The notes: a model not told the origin generated them from the letters alone. Shown: positions 1 through 13,484, numbered from the stretch's first letter. The stretch is DNA of 64,000 nucleotides from Rhea pennata (GCF_028389875.1 NC_084665.1:20430001-20494000); one strand, 5' to 3'. Translations and numbers: made by a program.

Positions 1-399
1 TTCTCTCAAACTTTAAAATAAAAGTAGTATCAGTGCCATGAAACTGGCCTAACATGGAGCTGAAAATCCATAGCCTTTTCTACCAGCATTTTGGCACTAA
101 AGGACCAGGTGGCCCTTTGTTGAGGAGGGTGTCGGGGGGCATCCGCAGCACCCTGCGGCCAGAGGTAATGAAATGGAGGTAGCTGGGTCTGGCCCCCAGC
201 TTCCCCTTTCCATCTGTGACTGGGAGCAGCATACTGTTGCAGCTTGAAGGTGCACGGCATGTAGGGGCACGCACAGGTTAGGCAGAGTTTCAGGGAGCAC
301 GCTACAGCCTCCACTGAGCTCAAAGGTACTGGAGATTTCACCATTATGGGGTAGCTCTTTCACAAAAGAAAGGGTTTAATCTTAGCAAGGTACAGAGAG

Positions 400-816
400 C
401 TCACAAAAGCAAGGTGTTCTTATTTTAGTTTTTATTTAACAGAAGGTGTAAGGTTATGGCAAGAAAATAAATGCAGCTCAAAGCTGCACATCTCCCTACA
501 GAGCATTTCTATACCACTTAGTAAGATTTACAGTACTTCAAGGGCTATTAAATTTATTGACAAGTTACAAGGTATATGCAGATTAAAAAAACCCCAAACT
601 TCTAAGTAAATCCCATATACTTTACATTTTTCAACTATCTCCACACCCCCTTAAAAAAAAAAAATCCTCTAAATCAGCTTTCTCATTTGAAAGAAATGGT
701 ACATACTTTACAAACATCTATTAAAAAAAATTCTTCGTGCTCAGTGAGAGTCTCCAGGTTGATTTCTATCCTCTTTTCTTGGTAGCAGCCTAGAGATTAT
801 CTAACCACTTTTAGCA
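400..816 (-). other. OTOR: OTOR 3' UTR and downstream sequence
   Basis: AT-rich sequence after the stop. AATAAA poly(A) signals on the minus strand lie at 553-558 and 431-436; either could end the transcript, so the left limit is approximate. Positions 1-400 hold no recognisable gene. The short ORFs there match nothing I know. Confidence 0.55.
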
Positions 817-840
817 CTATTCACAGAAGAAATCAATGTC
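817..840 (-). CDS. OTOR: OTOR coding exon 4 (last seven codons)
   Basis: Only 24 nt are coding: DIDFFCE and TAG, after acceptor TTTTGCAG. It lies 3.26 kb from exon 3. The final Cys-Glu is the family C-terminus and confirms both the gene and the phase. Confidence 0.9.
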   Translation of the reverse strand, partial: DIDFFCE

Positions 841-3800
841 CTGCAAAACAGAATTAAAGTGAAAAACATTTTCAGATTACTGAAAGATTAACGTTCCCTT
901 ATCTCCCACTCCAAAGGTACATAAGTAGATGCAAATACTCAATATTTTAATATATATGCTATATAGGTAAAAACACTACCTCAGAATTCCGAAAAAGAAG
1001 ATTTTTTTTTTCTTCCATTGGACTCCTTCAGCATAGTTGGGGTGATTTCTTACCATAAATTTTTATATTAAATTAGGCAATACCAGGTTTCTTTCTCTCT
1101 CCAAAATAATTCCTTCGTCTCTCCTTTTGTTTTGTATTCCTACAGCCATACTCAGATTTATTAGGATCATATGTTAACCCTCATTCTTACTATTAAACAG
1201 CTGCTTATTCAAACATGAAAAGAACATCTTAGACTGAGGTTATATGATAGATTTCTTACAGAGAAGTGTGACTTGCATTTTGCCTGAAATCTTCCAGCAA
1301 AGGTCATTATGCACTTTCACAGCATGTTGCTTTCATCTGACTTGCTGCTGTTACTTTATATTCTTCAGTAGACCTCACCTTGATTTTACTGCAGGGAGTT
1401 ACCACCCTGCAGTGCTCAAACTGTACAGCATTCACATTAGACTGACTTAGTATAGCTGTCCACTGGAAGCAGAAGACAGGAAGCTCTTTCAGAGCAGGTG
1501 CTTCCTCGTAACAAGGGTACTTGCATCTTAGCCATGAAACAGCTGATTTTAAGTGACTGAGGAAAGGCAATCCAACACCACTTTGGTTTTATGCTCGTGT
1601 AGTGCATACAGTCTGTTCTGTTGAGCAAGTTCAGTGCATGATTCAACAGTTCAGAAGTTGCAACACTGGGGAAAAAAAATCTAAGGTTTATCACTCCCAA
1701 CAGCAGCTAACAGGCTGCTATCTTTTACTATTACCTAGAGTTGCTCACAGGATGCTGAGAGAGGTTCACAGGCACAAAGATCTGTTAGCAGGTCTGTAGC
1801 TGGTGGTATACATTGACTTCAACCAGGAAGGTTGCTGGGGTGGGGGGGGAAGAGGAAAAGTCAACAGACAGAGGCCCTGGGGCTAGTGTTCCCTGCACCC
1901 TGGGCTCCCCTCCAGCGCAGCAGGTCTTCCCTCTTCCCATTCTACCCCCCCCCCCAACACCCATCAGGACACACTGAAAGTTGCTAGTGGATCTTCTGCT
2001 TATGCTACTGTCAGCACTAGCAGAAGCACGCTGGCATGAGGGGCAGCTGCTGCACACTAACTTGTTAAGCTTTCGGCACATGTATTATCAGGTGCTGTAA
2101 TGTAAACTAAACACTACAGGCAAAGGGTAGGAAAAGGGATAGTTTTCATACTGGTGGCAACCACTTCCCAAGAGAAACCACCACAACAACAGTATTGAGG
2201 CTTGCAGGTGGCAAGACCAGGAAAGCAAGGGAAAAAAAAACGTGCCAGAAGAGTTTGTGTCAAAGGTTACAGAGCTGTGAGTGAAAGACAGGCTACAAAC
2301 GTGCATATGGAAGGCTGTTAGCATTAACAGCCTAGGGCATCTATGGCACTACAACACTACCTCTTGTATAAAATTGTATTTTTATTACAAAATATTTCTG
2401 GAGCAAGCAGTACACCCATACAGGCATTGGTCAAGATGTGTTGTGGATGGTTTTAAATCTGCACTAAGAAAGAGTTGGATCTTTAGTATTTGCAGCACAC
2501 AGCTGGCCACCAGTGCCATTTGGAAAGCAGGAAAAACAAAAATAAGAACTGATCTGTATCACTATTATTTTTTGTTGCTATGTTCTTACATAGCATGAAT
2601 GCAGAAGAAGAGTGAAAGAACTGTGCAACTTTTCATGTCATTTGTCTTGCAAGAGGTTTTGATGCAGAATTTTTACTTCTCAATTAGGATTCTGTATTGC
2701 AGCATGGCAATAGACCATTCTGGACCTCAGTCAGATTGCAGGCTAAGTCATTTACTTCCAGCTCAGCTTGCCATTCAGCAGACTGGCTGTCATAATATTG
2801 AGGAAAAAAGCTTAGAAATCTATTTAGTCATTCTTTCATGTACTGTGACTAATGAGTGGCTGCAATGCTTCTGGGCCAAATTCAGAGTAACCTAATATAG
2901 TGACAAGAGAAGCAAGCATTTATCCTAGATTTGCATTTGCTCCTTTAGTTTCCTCAAATAAAACTTGTCTGAAACAAGATAATTCAAAGCCTAGCAACTA
3001 TTAAGTGAAATGAAGAATTCTGTTTCATCTCATTTCCTCTGTGCTAATGAAACCTGCCTAATAATCTTGACCTAGGATTAAAGGCTCAATATACGATTTC
3101 AGGATTGATGTAGTAATCCTTGAGTGTTCCTATACACTTCAAAACAGAATATAGCTAAATATGCAATAAAAGCACTTATGGGAAACCTATTACTCAAAAA
3201 ATTCGTTTTCAGGATAGAAGTAAGATACCAGCAAGCATTAGTTTTAAGCCAGACCATACTACTCCTTGAGAAAACGCCCTCCTCTTTCTTCCACTCTATG
3301 AAATGTGTTTCAAGTCTTCAGTAAAATTAAGAATTTCATGTGGTATGTGGTGTATGAGACACTACTGTATATAATCAGGAAGAATTCTCTTAGAAATTCA
3401 GCCTGCTTACCTACAAAACACTAACTTGTTTCTAGAAGTCTTTCACTCCTCCTTTCCAAGAGATATGCCAGTAGCTTGTTACAAGAAAGCATGCTTTTCT
3501 CATATATTCATTAGGTACACACAAATTTTAATTTTCTAAGTCCCCTCCAATGTTTTCTTGTTTTAAAGTAGAAATGTTGATAAAATACAGAATGCTATGT
3601 TTACTTTCAAACTGAATATTGCAAAAATGAGTTCATAGTTGCTAAGGAACTGCTTCTTGAAGTGAGAGAATATACTCAAGGGAGTCAAAAATGAAGTTCT
3701 TCAGGACAAAGTCCTGTACATATAGAATTAACGGAAAATGTGCTTGCACAGATTAAAATACACAGCACAATATTGAAACTCTTAAAAAAGAAAGCTGCTT

Positions 3801-5520
3801 GCTATGCATTGCAGATGGTTTGTTTGGTAAGAGTTTTGTGGCCCTGAAGCAATACTATTCAAATCAATAGGAACTCTAATAGGATCAAGCCCTTAATGCA
3901 ACATTTGGAATGTCTGCAATATCAGAGCTTATGTTACAATTTTACTGAGGCTATTTGCATGTATAAAGACCCAAAGATTGGATCCCATGGCATCTATGAT
4001 ACACTACAGTCAACTGCCACAATTATGATATGTTTTTACTGCAAATTACTATTACACAGCCAAGTATAATTATGTAGCCAGCTGGGCTTTCGCAGATTCC
4101 TTACCGTGGTAGGAACGGTCTTATTTGCTTCTTGATAGACATGTTGTTCTGAGACTAAACTGCTAGGGAAATAACCAACTGTCCCCATATGGTCTTCATA
4201 TTGTTCTCCATAAACCTTCAAGCAAGGAGATGTATAATTAGATACCTTAGAACAGTTTACATCGAGTTTAAGCTAGTTTGTAAATTAGTCAAACGCAGTT
4301 ACTAGTAATGTTGCTTAGTTTAGTTTTAGACCTTCTATCTAATTAACTAGCACTTAAACCACTAACACAAGTTCCAATATAGGCATAAATTTGGGGGAAT
4401 AAATTATTACCACCTATAATCAATCTGGAAAAGTTTACAAATACAGCTATATTCATTTTTGCTTCCCTTGAATTCAAGGGTTCATGACAAGATTTCTTCT
4501 CCATAGAGAACAAGCAGTTGCAGGAAAGGGAAAATGCAAATAAAAACACCCTGTCGAGCCCTGCTTTTACAATTCAGTTCATAATTAGTTTATAGTTACC
4601 TGAAGATACTTTCATACTAAAAATGCATGTAAAACCCTGAAGACTCCACAAAGAATTTCTGAAGTTTAAGCATTCACTTCGAAAAATTAAGCTACATTTT
4701 AAAAGTCCACAATAACACAATGTTAGCATCCATTTATTGACAAAATGTGTTCATCTACTTCTAGTTTGCTCATATACAGAAGAGTATCATCTTACACTTC
4801 CAGCCCAGAATTCTCCAGATTCTTTTTCTTTCACAAGTTTTGAGTAAACATAAATCAGTTGGCCTTTTTTAATATTAATGAATCTGCAGTCTGGAGCATT
4901 ATAATCATCTTCTGCTCTGGCGAGGGAAATGGTGTCTAGAAAAAAAAAAGAATAGATATATACATATAGGGAGAGAAATAAAAATAAGTGTCTTTGTAAA
5001 TGTGCACGCACATGTACACACATGTAGAACTTCTACAAATAAAACTGGGCAATGCTGAAATTAGCAAGTCTATGAAAATACCTGTGTGTTTCTCTGTCTC
5101 CAATAAGCAAAGTAACAGCTGGAGAATGTGTCATTTCATAATTACAGGAGTTGCAATCCTTCTCGCTACAATTACTTTCACTGAAATGAAAAAGGTCCCT
5201 TAAAAAAATCTTTTTGTAGTGCAATTTTATGTGAAATTAAGATTCCATATAAGCTCTCCCACTCTACTTTCTAAGCCTACAAACCAATTCAAATATAAAA
5301 GCTAAATATGCGTAGTTTTTCTGATGCTATGGTGTACAAACTCCACAACTGTTTTTCAGAATATATTTTGCTCAACATTAAAGCAAAATTACTTACAGAC
5401 ACAGTCATCATCGGCACACAGCTTCTTGCTGGCAAGTTTGTCCATAAAAATTCCTGTTACAAGAGGGTACATTAATCCAAGGCACAAAAGTAAAATAACT
5501 AAACAAAAACGTTGGGTCAT
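817..5520 (-). CDS. OTOR: otoraplin (OTOR), complete, four coding exons
   Basis: Joined exons (minus strand) 5520-5397, 4935-4796, 4215-4105 and 840-817 give 399 nt, a 132-residue protein plus TAG stop. The human protein is 128 residues. Every junction has a GT donor and AG acceptor and the phases fit. Residues 1 to about 23 form a hydrophobic signal peptide (MTQRFCLVILLLCLGL...), followed by the family signature KKLCADDDCVYTISLA. The body is the MIA/OTOR SH3-like fold, with GQLIYVYSKL, GEFWAGSVYG and VGYFPSSLV. It ends in DIDFFCE. Outside the signal peptide there are four cysteines (LCADDDC, PDC, FFC), as expected for the two disulfides of this family. Family knowledge: a small secreted protein, abundant in cochlea. 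The paralogue MIA is the main alternative, but the C-terminal motif and the adjacent SNRPB2 favour OTOR. Start: the ATG lies directly before the signal peptide, with A at -3, about 35 nt below the predicted TSS. Confidence 0.95.
841..4104 (-). other. OTOR: OTOR intron 3
   Basis: 3.26-kb intron, GTAAGG at the exon 3 side and TTTTGCAG at the exon 4 side. It contains G and C homopolymers (1842-1849, 1946-1956) and no other recognisable exon. Sequence near 3840-3900 has the look of an old degraded amniote repeat, but I cannot assign it. Confidence 0.8.
4105..4215 (-). CDS. OTOR: OTOR coding exon 3
   Basis: 111 nt, 37 whole codons, from VYGEQYEDHM to NKTVPTT. Acceptor is GAAG|GTT and donor is GTAAGG. 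The loop after VYG is one residue longer than in the human protein as I recall it. Phase 0 at both ends. Confidence 0.94.
4796..4935 (-). CDS. OTOR: OTOR coding exon 2 (SH3-like core)
   Basis: 140 nt. It follows a T-rich tract and TCTAG acceptor and encodes YTISLARAEDDYNAPDCRF through KESGEFWAGS. It ends in phase 0 at donor GTAAGA. This exon carries the most conserved part of the MIA/OTOR fold. Confidence 0.94.
5397..5520 (-). CDS. OTOR: OTOR coding exon 1 (signal peptide)
   Basis: Encodes the start Met, the hydrophobic signal peptide and the first cysteine pair region through DDDCV. It ends after one base of the next codon (GTC T), followed by the donor GTAAGT. The split codon becomes Tyr with exon 2. 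Confidence 0.93.
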
Positions 5521-5554
5521 TTTTTTCCTGTGTTCTTTGCTACAACACCTCTCA

Positions 5555-5640
5555 ACTGCACACCAGTCCAGTGATGCTTATCTTTTATGGAAGAGCCAAA
5601 CATCTGGACAAATATCCCTGGCCAATGGGAGGAGCTCAGG
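5555..5640 (-). promoter_or_regulatory. OTOR: OTOR core promoter (TATA-like and CCAAT motifs)
   Basis: Reading the minus strand, CCATAAAAGATAAG at about 5591-5578 is a TATA-like box. About 30 nt further down puts the start site near 5555, giving a 5' UTR of about 35 nt. An inverted CCAAT box (ATTGG) lies about 36 nt upstream of the TATA-like box, at 5622-5626. There is no CpG island. This TATA-type promoter suits a tissue-restricted gene, unlike the two island promoters in the window. Confidence 0.5.
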
Positions 5641-8060
5641 GCTACATTCCACGGCTTTCAGGGGCCGCAGGCAGAAGAGAAACCTCTGCTTCCATTTTCA
5701 AAACAGAATCCCTCCCCAAAGCTATTCTGCATTAACATTTTCAATAAATCACTGTGCTATTTAAACATTTTAAGCTTTCCTGTAGAAACAGGAATGTAGA
5801 AACATTTTAACCTTACCTCAAGGAAATGTTTTAGAGTGGAAAATTAAGTCGCACCCAGGTAAGCAGCAAAGGAAATTACATCCCTTCAAATCCTTAAGTC
5901 CTTTATTCTCATAAATACTTAGAGACGATCATAATCTGCCCTGGACTGTAAACCCTCAGTGGCAGAGTTCCCTGTTCCCTAAACACTGATGCAATATAAA
6001 CAAACCAATTAGGAACTGAAACCCAAGAAAAGATTTTGCAAGTCAGCAATTTAAATTTGAGATACAAAGTTCAAACACTGCATATTCGTATAGCCAAGTT
6101 TTTAATTCCACAGGGAGATCCCAGTCAGAGAGCAAACAATACGCAGGTTATGCCAAGAGAGTTCATAGCTGAACTGACTCGAGAATTAGCACATTTGAGG
6201 CACTGAACAACATTCACTGCCACAGGCTGACTTGTAAGTGCCTCTTTGCTCCAGACATGTTAGAATTCAGCTTACTTCCCAAAATAATGTTCTACCATAT
6301 GAGGCGAGACTTGTAGCACACCTCCTATATGTAGTACATAACCTCCTTTGCAGGCAACTCCACACAAATCCTTAAGTCAACCAAGGAACAATATTTGCAA
6401 TGAGGTCTCACACACACAGTAGCAGGGAGCAAGTTCAGTGTAATTAATACGTACAAAATTACAAATGCAAAAGTTGAAAAACAGAACGACATAGTCTCTT
6501 TTGCTGCCTTATATACACCAAGAACTTTTGCTCATATTCTAAAATAAATCACTAAGGAAAGATGTATATATGGAGATACAACCATAATCAAAATGATTGT
6601 GGGAAGGGCATCATCTTGCAATGTGCTCTGTAAGAAGGTGATGAAAAACCTCCACAGCTCTGTCCTCTGCAAAAACGCTGGTTTACATAGCTAGTTTTAT
6701 GCATATGGATGTGCTGAAATATAGCACTTGCTTCAGAAATTTCACACTGAAAAGGAGTGAGAAGTAGACCAAGCTAGTTGAAAGTGCCATCACATTTTCC
6801 TGAAGGTGCAGCACTTTGTTGCAAAGAAGTTTTAAGTCAGATCTCAACCAGCTCAGAATACAAAACGAGGGGGGAAAAGGTGCTCTCTGCAGCTATAGCC
6901 AAGCCACGCAATACAGGAAAGACCTGCACAAAGCAAGGCTGATAGGCTATAGCCTTCAGTGCCATCCTGCAAACCCACACATCATCCAGACTTCAATCCA
7001 GACCCTACCTATTCTAATACTTGTTTGAGCTTTTTATGAAGGAAGTCATGCTAACTCCATTCCGTTACCTCTTTACTAAAAGCGTAGCTAGATGCCTCAC
7101 AGGCAGAATCGTTCAGATCAAGGAACGATGCAACAAATGACAAGCATCAACACACTACCTCCTCCTCCCAAACATGGATCTTCAAGGGCCCGATTGTAAC
7201 TCTCCTAAACAACACTGTGCAGCTCCCACTCTTTAAGTTTCACCCAAAAAAAGTTACCTTTTATGTTAAGAGAATAAAGGAACTTGCTTAAACTATCTTT
7301 CAAGATCTTCCATTGTCTGAACCACACACTTGAGCATTGCAGTGATCTTTGCGGTAAGTACCTGGAACTCAAAATCCCCAATACTATCATATCTGATCAT
7401 TTCACTGTTCAGTGTACTTCTTGTCACAAAAGATCTATGAAGGTGTTTAAAAAAAAATGGAAAAGAAAAACAAAACAAGAACACAGAAGCATTAGGATGT
7501 GGGCTTTGAAAAACCTGCCTGAAAACAAACCAGCAGGTTTACCTGCAACATCTTCACAGACAGCCAGAAAACTCTTCCTAAACCATTTAAAGTCACTGGT
7601 AATAACAGAGGGTCAAGAAGAATGAACAGTAGAGAAACTTGTATTTGTCTTCTGTGCATCTACTTCTTCTATGACTCATGACTATAAAGACAAATGGAAA
7701 AGTTGAACAATAAGGCTATGAAGTTCTCTATCAATCTCTACTCATTCCTCGGGGGGGCATGTGCGGGGAAGGTTATTAATAGTTATCTGGGTTTTCTTTC
7801 AAAAATGTCCCACTGAAAAGCAGCTGTCCCCTTGCTAATCAGATTGACAATTAAGTCCCAGTGTTGCATTTAATCTCACTATGCTAACATTCAGCATTCC
7901 TACTCTGCCTACTCATTCCTACTATTTTGCTCTAAAGAGAAAGCTGTTTTTTCCCACAATTCACTTCTGAGAAATGAAAAAGGTCACCTTAAAAGTAGTT
8001 AAACCAATACACTAAATAAGCCCCATGAGCCCAGCAGGCCAATAATAAGACAGAAAAGTA
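5641..8060. other. OTOR-SNRPB2 intergenic region
   Basis: AT-rich 2.4-kb spacer between the OTOR promoter and the SNRPB2 poly(A) site. Both genes run on the minus strand. No exon, repeat family or RNA gene was recognised. The ORFs around 6.8-7.6 kb lack any familiar domain and sit in unbiased AT-rich sequence. Confidence 0.6.
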
Positions 8061-8286
8061 TTTCTTGAAAACAGCATAAGCTGAATTTATTTTATGAAAA
8101 CTGGTATTTGAGCACAAAAATTTACCCTCTCTTAGATCCATAGAAATCCTATAACTGTCCTGACAGTTGCTGCAATTTTATGCAACAGTCTTGACTCTTC
8201 TGTAGAGAACAACAAATATTTTAGCTGATTAGAAGTGGCATCATGTTGAATAGCCATCCACACAAGTCCTTTAGAAGTGCATCCAA
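8060..8286 (-). other. SNRPB2: SNRPB2 3' UTR with poly(A) signal
   Basis: An AATAAA on the minus strand at 8091-8086 lies about 195 nt after the stop, predicting cleavage near 8065. No other strong signal lies between it and the stop, but a longer alternative 3' end cannot be excluded. Confidence 0.5.
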
Positions 8287-8446
8287 CTATTTCTTAGCGT
8301 AAGTGATTTTCATGGCATGAGATGGAGTAATCTTGAATCCTTGTAGAGCATCTCGAGCAGCTCCTGCCTGTCCCTCATTTTCAAACTCCACAAATGCAAT
8401 ATCATGACGTCCAGGCACTAAACGTACTTCTTTGAATCCAGGAAAC
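8287..8446 (-). CDS. SNRPB2: SNRPB2 exon 7 (rest of RRM2, stop)
   Basis: 160 nt coding, [20 protein letters not shown] through KITYAKK and TAG. Nearly identical to the human sequence. The acceptor is unusual: AG is preceded by C and a run of 15 A, with the T and C runs upstream of that. Confidence 0.95.
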
Positions 8447-11400
8447 CTGTTTTTTTTTTTTTTTAAAAAAAAAAAGGGGGGGGGGGGCATTGAAGAAATC
8501 AGATAACATTTCCCAGTTCAATAATACATCTCTCTTCTGTAGTCATAAAATCTTTTCATTAGCATCTACTGGTATTACAGTTACTACTAATGAAAGATTT
8601 AATTGAAGTGTTTTACACATCAAATCCTTGGAATTACTCCTCAATTAAGTGGCAGTAATTTTAACATCTTGTGCATATACAGAAGCAACTAAAGCTAGTT
8701 TTAAGACTACTAGTGCTAACATAAAATCTTAAATATTAGAAACACCAGCTTAAATCTGGCCCAGATTGGTAGTAGATAACTTATGCAGCCAAAACTAGCT
8801 ATGAAAAATATCGAATTTACTTTCTGCACCACATCATCATCAGAATTGTCATCTGTAGTCTTGGCAGCAGACAACTGAATATCTTAATAAACTTACTTCA
8901 AAAAAAATCAACTAGTCAGCTGAGAAGAAAATACATAACAAGTGTTCAAAGGCAAAGTCATTTTTTTTGAAAACTTACTGATTGAATAACATGGACAGCA
9001 TCATCTCATTTGTTTCCTCAGGCAAGTTATTAAGGAAAAGGATATAGTTTGGTGGGTTATCAGGCACCTGCAAAAACAAAAGAACAAAGCTCAGAAGATT
9101 ATACACAGCTATGTGTTCTTCTCCATCTATCTGCACTATTATTTGTACTAAAATTCACATATCCTAAGGTTTACTCATCATGCCGCTAGCTGGACTTTAC
9201 TACATCTTTCTGTAAAACGCAGAGACCTAGCTCCCTGGCTCTATTACAATCCATCTTCATTTGGAGAAATCTGTATTTTCAGATCAGTCATGTAGTATGT
9301 TGTCTCAGCTGTCTTAGTCCTAAACTTGACAGCTCAACAGCTGATACTGCAGTACTCCAATACTGCTCCCACCAGGAGTGGGAGTCAGGTGTCTATGCTC
9401 TGGCTGTAGGGCCATTTTAGATTCCATAGGCCAGGACAGGGTAGCTCATAAAGAACCCGTAAACCTGAGGACATGCAGCCTCCCATAAAGGCATTTAGAG
9501 GCCAAGATAAATACCTTGTTCATCCACAGTGGTACTAAAATAACCTATCTGTGACCAACTGTAATAAAACTCTTATCTGTGGTGTGGGTTTCAGTGCTCT
9601 ATTCAAATCTACTGATCAGAAACCAATCAGTTTAAGTTTTAAAAATTTTTATCCAAAACGTTTACCAGTAGTACTGATTTGTGCAAACCCAAGCCTAGAC
9701 CTAAGGCTGAGTAGTCAGTTTACTGACACTGGTCTGAAAGGCTTGTACCTTCCTAAGTTATGAAGATGCATAAAATACATATTTTGCACACATGCACACC
9801 CCACAACTTTAAGCAAGTGTCCTAATACTTAGACCGAGTAACTTAGAGGAATTTGTTCTGCTGATGCATTAACTGATGAAAATATTCCAGATAGTGCAGG
9901 GTTTTGTATAACACTGAGGAACTGCATATTTTCATTTCATGTCAGATACAACAGAAACAGAGGTTTTTAAATTTATTGTGCTTTACCTGATAGGCAAAGG
10001 CCTCACCAAAAAAAAGTTGTAAAAAATATCCTCAAGATTCCATGTATAATAAAGTTACTCATACAGAATAATTTTGAACATTAGTGCTTTTGGTTACAAA
10101 GATAAAAAGCATTACCTGCTGATTCTGTGCTGAAGTCCCTTGGGCATTGGCTGAATTTTGTGTTGTTCCCTAGTAAACAAGTATAGAGTAGTTTTACAAA
10201 GGAATTCAGTCAGAAATAGAAAAAAAAAGCACATCAGCATGTTTTTTGTAAAACTCAGAAGCATGCGGGAAGTTTTTTAAGCTGTAACCTAAGAAACATT
10301 TGCGGTTTATGAAATACCTACTGTTGGGAAACATAAAACCTATGGATTTTGTTGAATTCCAAAACCGGATGAGAGAAAAATGAAAAAAAATAAATAAATA
10401 AAAGGCAAAATAAGCAAACCCCACACCACTAGTAGTATCTGATCTGACTAATGATTGAGTCAGCAAATCTGATTTTATTGAGCAAATCAGCAAATCACCA
10501 TTTCTCACAGTATGAATTTGGGCTCGTAGATGAGAAGAAAATAGTCTTTAAAATGAAGGTCCAGAGAGGACACATAAGAGAAAAATAGGTGTTTCCACTA
10601 AGGATTCTAGCTTATAGGAATAACAACTAAAGCTAGTGCCATTATAACTGTTAGCAATTACTTCTTTTCTGTAAGATCTGTATAATTGTTGACTGTGACT
10701 AAATCCTGAGAAATCTGAATACTCTGCCTAGAAAATGTGACTCTCCCTGAAACCGAGTCTTAGTAGGAATAACCTTACATAACTGAATATTCAAACTCCT
10801 GTGACTTAGTATTTTCTACTATACTTAAGCACATAAGTTACTGAACTTTGTTAATTTAAGCTGGGCCAGCCCTTAATGGAGATAAATTTTCAGTCAACTC
10901 CTTTTCATGTAACTAAATAGACTGTCTGTTCCCATTTACCATTCCACAGTGCTTATATATTGAGACGTTAACACAAACTTGTTGAGTACTTCAAGCTGGC
11001 ATTAAAGGTAACAACTTTTCCCAATCCTGCCAAAGAAGTTAGCTTCTACTTCAGTTTATTGTACCTCCACCTAGCTTTATTTCCATCTGAGTACAGCAGA
11101 CCTCTTCTCCTTCAGTCTGTAGTAAGTTATCAAAAATCACTAGTTGCCAAAAAGACCACAATTCAGAAGAACTGGGAAGTACTAAAGACAACATTTAGTG
11201 CCACAGAAGACTGAAAATAGCTTTCATAGGTTTTTTGTTTTGTTAATGCAGAAGCAGCTTACCTGGAGAATCTTTTTATTTGCTGCATTTGCTGCCTGCT
11301 CCAGAGATTTGGCCTTTTTCTTTTCTTTCCTTTTTTCCTTATCGGCAAATGTACCACGCATTTTAGAGATGATATCAGAGTCTGTTTTTGCATACTGAAT

Positions 11401-13451
11401 ACGCTTTTTAAAAAGAAAAGGGTACATTTTGCAATTCATTATACTTAACACTTTGCACAAACTTCATTAATTGTGTTCTACTGTACATTTACACAAATAC
11501 AACCTCCAGGAATTTCATGTATTAGGAATACTGTTGTTCTAAATTGTAGATACACTTAAAGAATCCTTGTAATTAATTTTTAGTAAAATTACAGAACTCA
11601 AAAAAAAAAAAAAAAAAAAGCCTAGGATGGATCATTCACAAAAAGAAATTATTCATTTTAACTTGCATTGAAATCTGAACTCTGATCGGATAACAACATC
11701 TTTTTAATATGATTGTCAAGATAGTAGATGTACAAAGCTATGTAAATACAGTTGACTGAATTTGTTGTTGTTGTAGAAATTACTACCAAAAAAACTCAAC
11801 CAACCAATCAACCAAAAACACACCACACATACACATAAAGGTTTAACCTTTCCTATGGGGGTTGAGATTTTGCAGTGATTTCTCAGATCACCATGGAAAA
11901 TTTGAGCTCAGCAAAACTCAGACTTCTTGAACATAAAGTTCAGCCAAGTACCTGCCTTAATCCAAACTGGATTGCATAAACTGTGTCAACAGCACATTGC
12001 TTTTCCAGACAAAAGCTGACCAGTGCACTCATCAAGGAGATAAGTGAATTCAGCAAGTATACAAATGTGTATCATCGTACAGACACACGCACACACACGT
12101 ACAATCCTCACACTTTTATCAGAGACCACCTCTCCAAATACAGAGTAACTTCATTGCAGGGAAAGGGTTTCTGTGTGCGTGTTTGTCTAGTGGTAGATAG
12201 AGCAAGCATGCTGCAGGCAATATTCAAAGAGGGAAGAAGTACACCTGAAAGCTTAGGAAGCCTTAATCTTTTTATTTCCTTCTGAATTTTACTGAGCACA
12301 AAATTTTTAAGGGCAAATGGCAGAACAGAGATTGCACAATTCCTTGTTAAGACTTCTGCTAAAGAATCTGAAGGTGTTAATGAAAGAAGTTTGTGAGCTC
12401 AGCAACACAAGAATTGTGTTCTCCTTAATGCTCAAAGCCTTGACTTGAAAGCCAGTAATACATACATTTATCATTGAAGTTGACTGAGCCATTTGCATGC
12501 ATCATTACACCTTACAAATATATGCAGAATTAAGGGATGCCTAATTATCCAAATAAGCAACAACAAAAGTGTGTTAATTTTGTGTTACTTGGCATGTAAT
12601 CAAGTATATTATTAAATCAGCTCATACCAAGTAGTATTGCATTTGCTTCGCTGATGTTATACTGAAATTCAGTTTGTGTTTGCTAATCTGATGCATGAAC
12701 AAGGAAAAACTATTCATCAATTTCAAGAAAATCACCACAATCATTTCTCTTGGTTTATAGAGTAAACCATTATGAGAGCTTCAATCTTCTCACTTTTGCC
12801 TGCAGAAGGAAGTATTATATTTTAGGTATTAATTTGGAATATGTAGAGTAACCTTAATTACTATCATAAATTCAAGTGAAAATGTCTAATTTCAAGAATA
12901 TTACAAACTTAGTCTGTGCAAAAGAAGACACGATGGTGAGCAGGAAGAATTTAGATCTTAAGGATTTTAAGTCAGCAAAGAAAAATGCAGTTTTTTTCAT
13001 TTAGAAAACCTAAGAGCTAAGTTCAACATACTGTGTTTTTAACTAGCGTCTGTCCAAACAGCGTCCCTCAAGCTTGCATAAACATATGTATTAATCAAGA
13101 CAGGGCATCACTGAAAAACAGACAGTTAAAAGCGTGCCACAATTGATTTTCAGAGTGCAAAAATATGAAGTACTGATGTGAATTCCAAGTACCAAAACCC
13201 TTTACAGTACCATGGCAAGTTTATTTTCAAATGTAATAGCCCCCCCCACACACACATACATACACTTACCATTGGTTTCCCATAAAATGGAAAACCTTGC
13301 AACTGCCTTAGAGCATTGGTGGATGATCCAAGTTCTTTGAATATAACAAAAGCCTGTCCTCTCATCTTCATCGTCTTTAGAGCCACAATGTCTACTACAT
13401 GACCAAACTGTGAGAATAATGCATACAAGGACCTCTTCAGTTCTGTTGATG

Positions 13452-13484
<33 letters not shown>

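Noticed and set aside
7205-7625. Overlapping ORFs between OTOR and SNRPB2
   Set aside because: AT-rich chance ORFs, low complexity (Lys runs from A tracts), no match to any protein I know.
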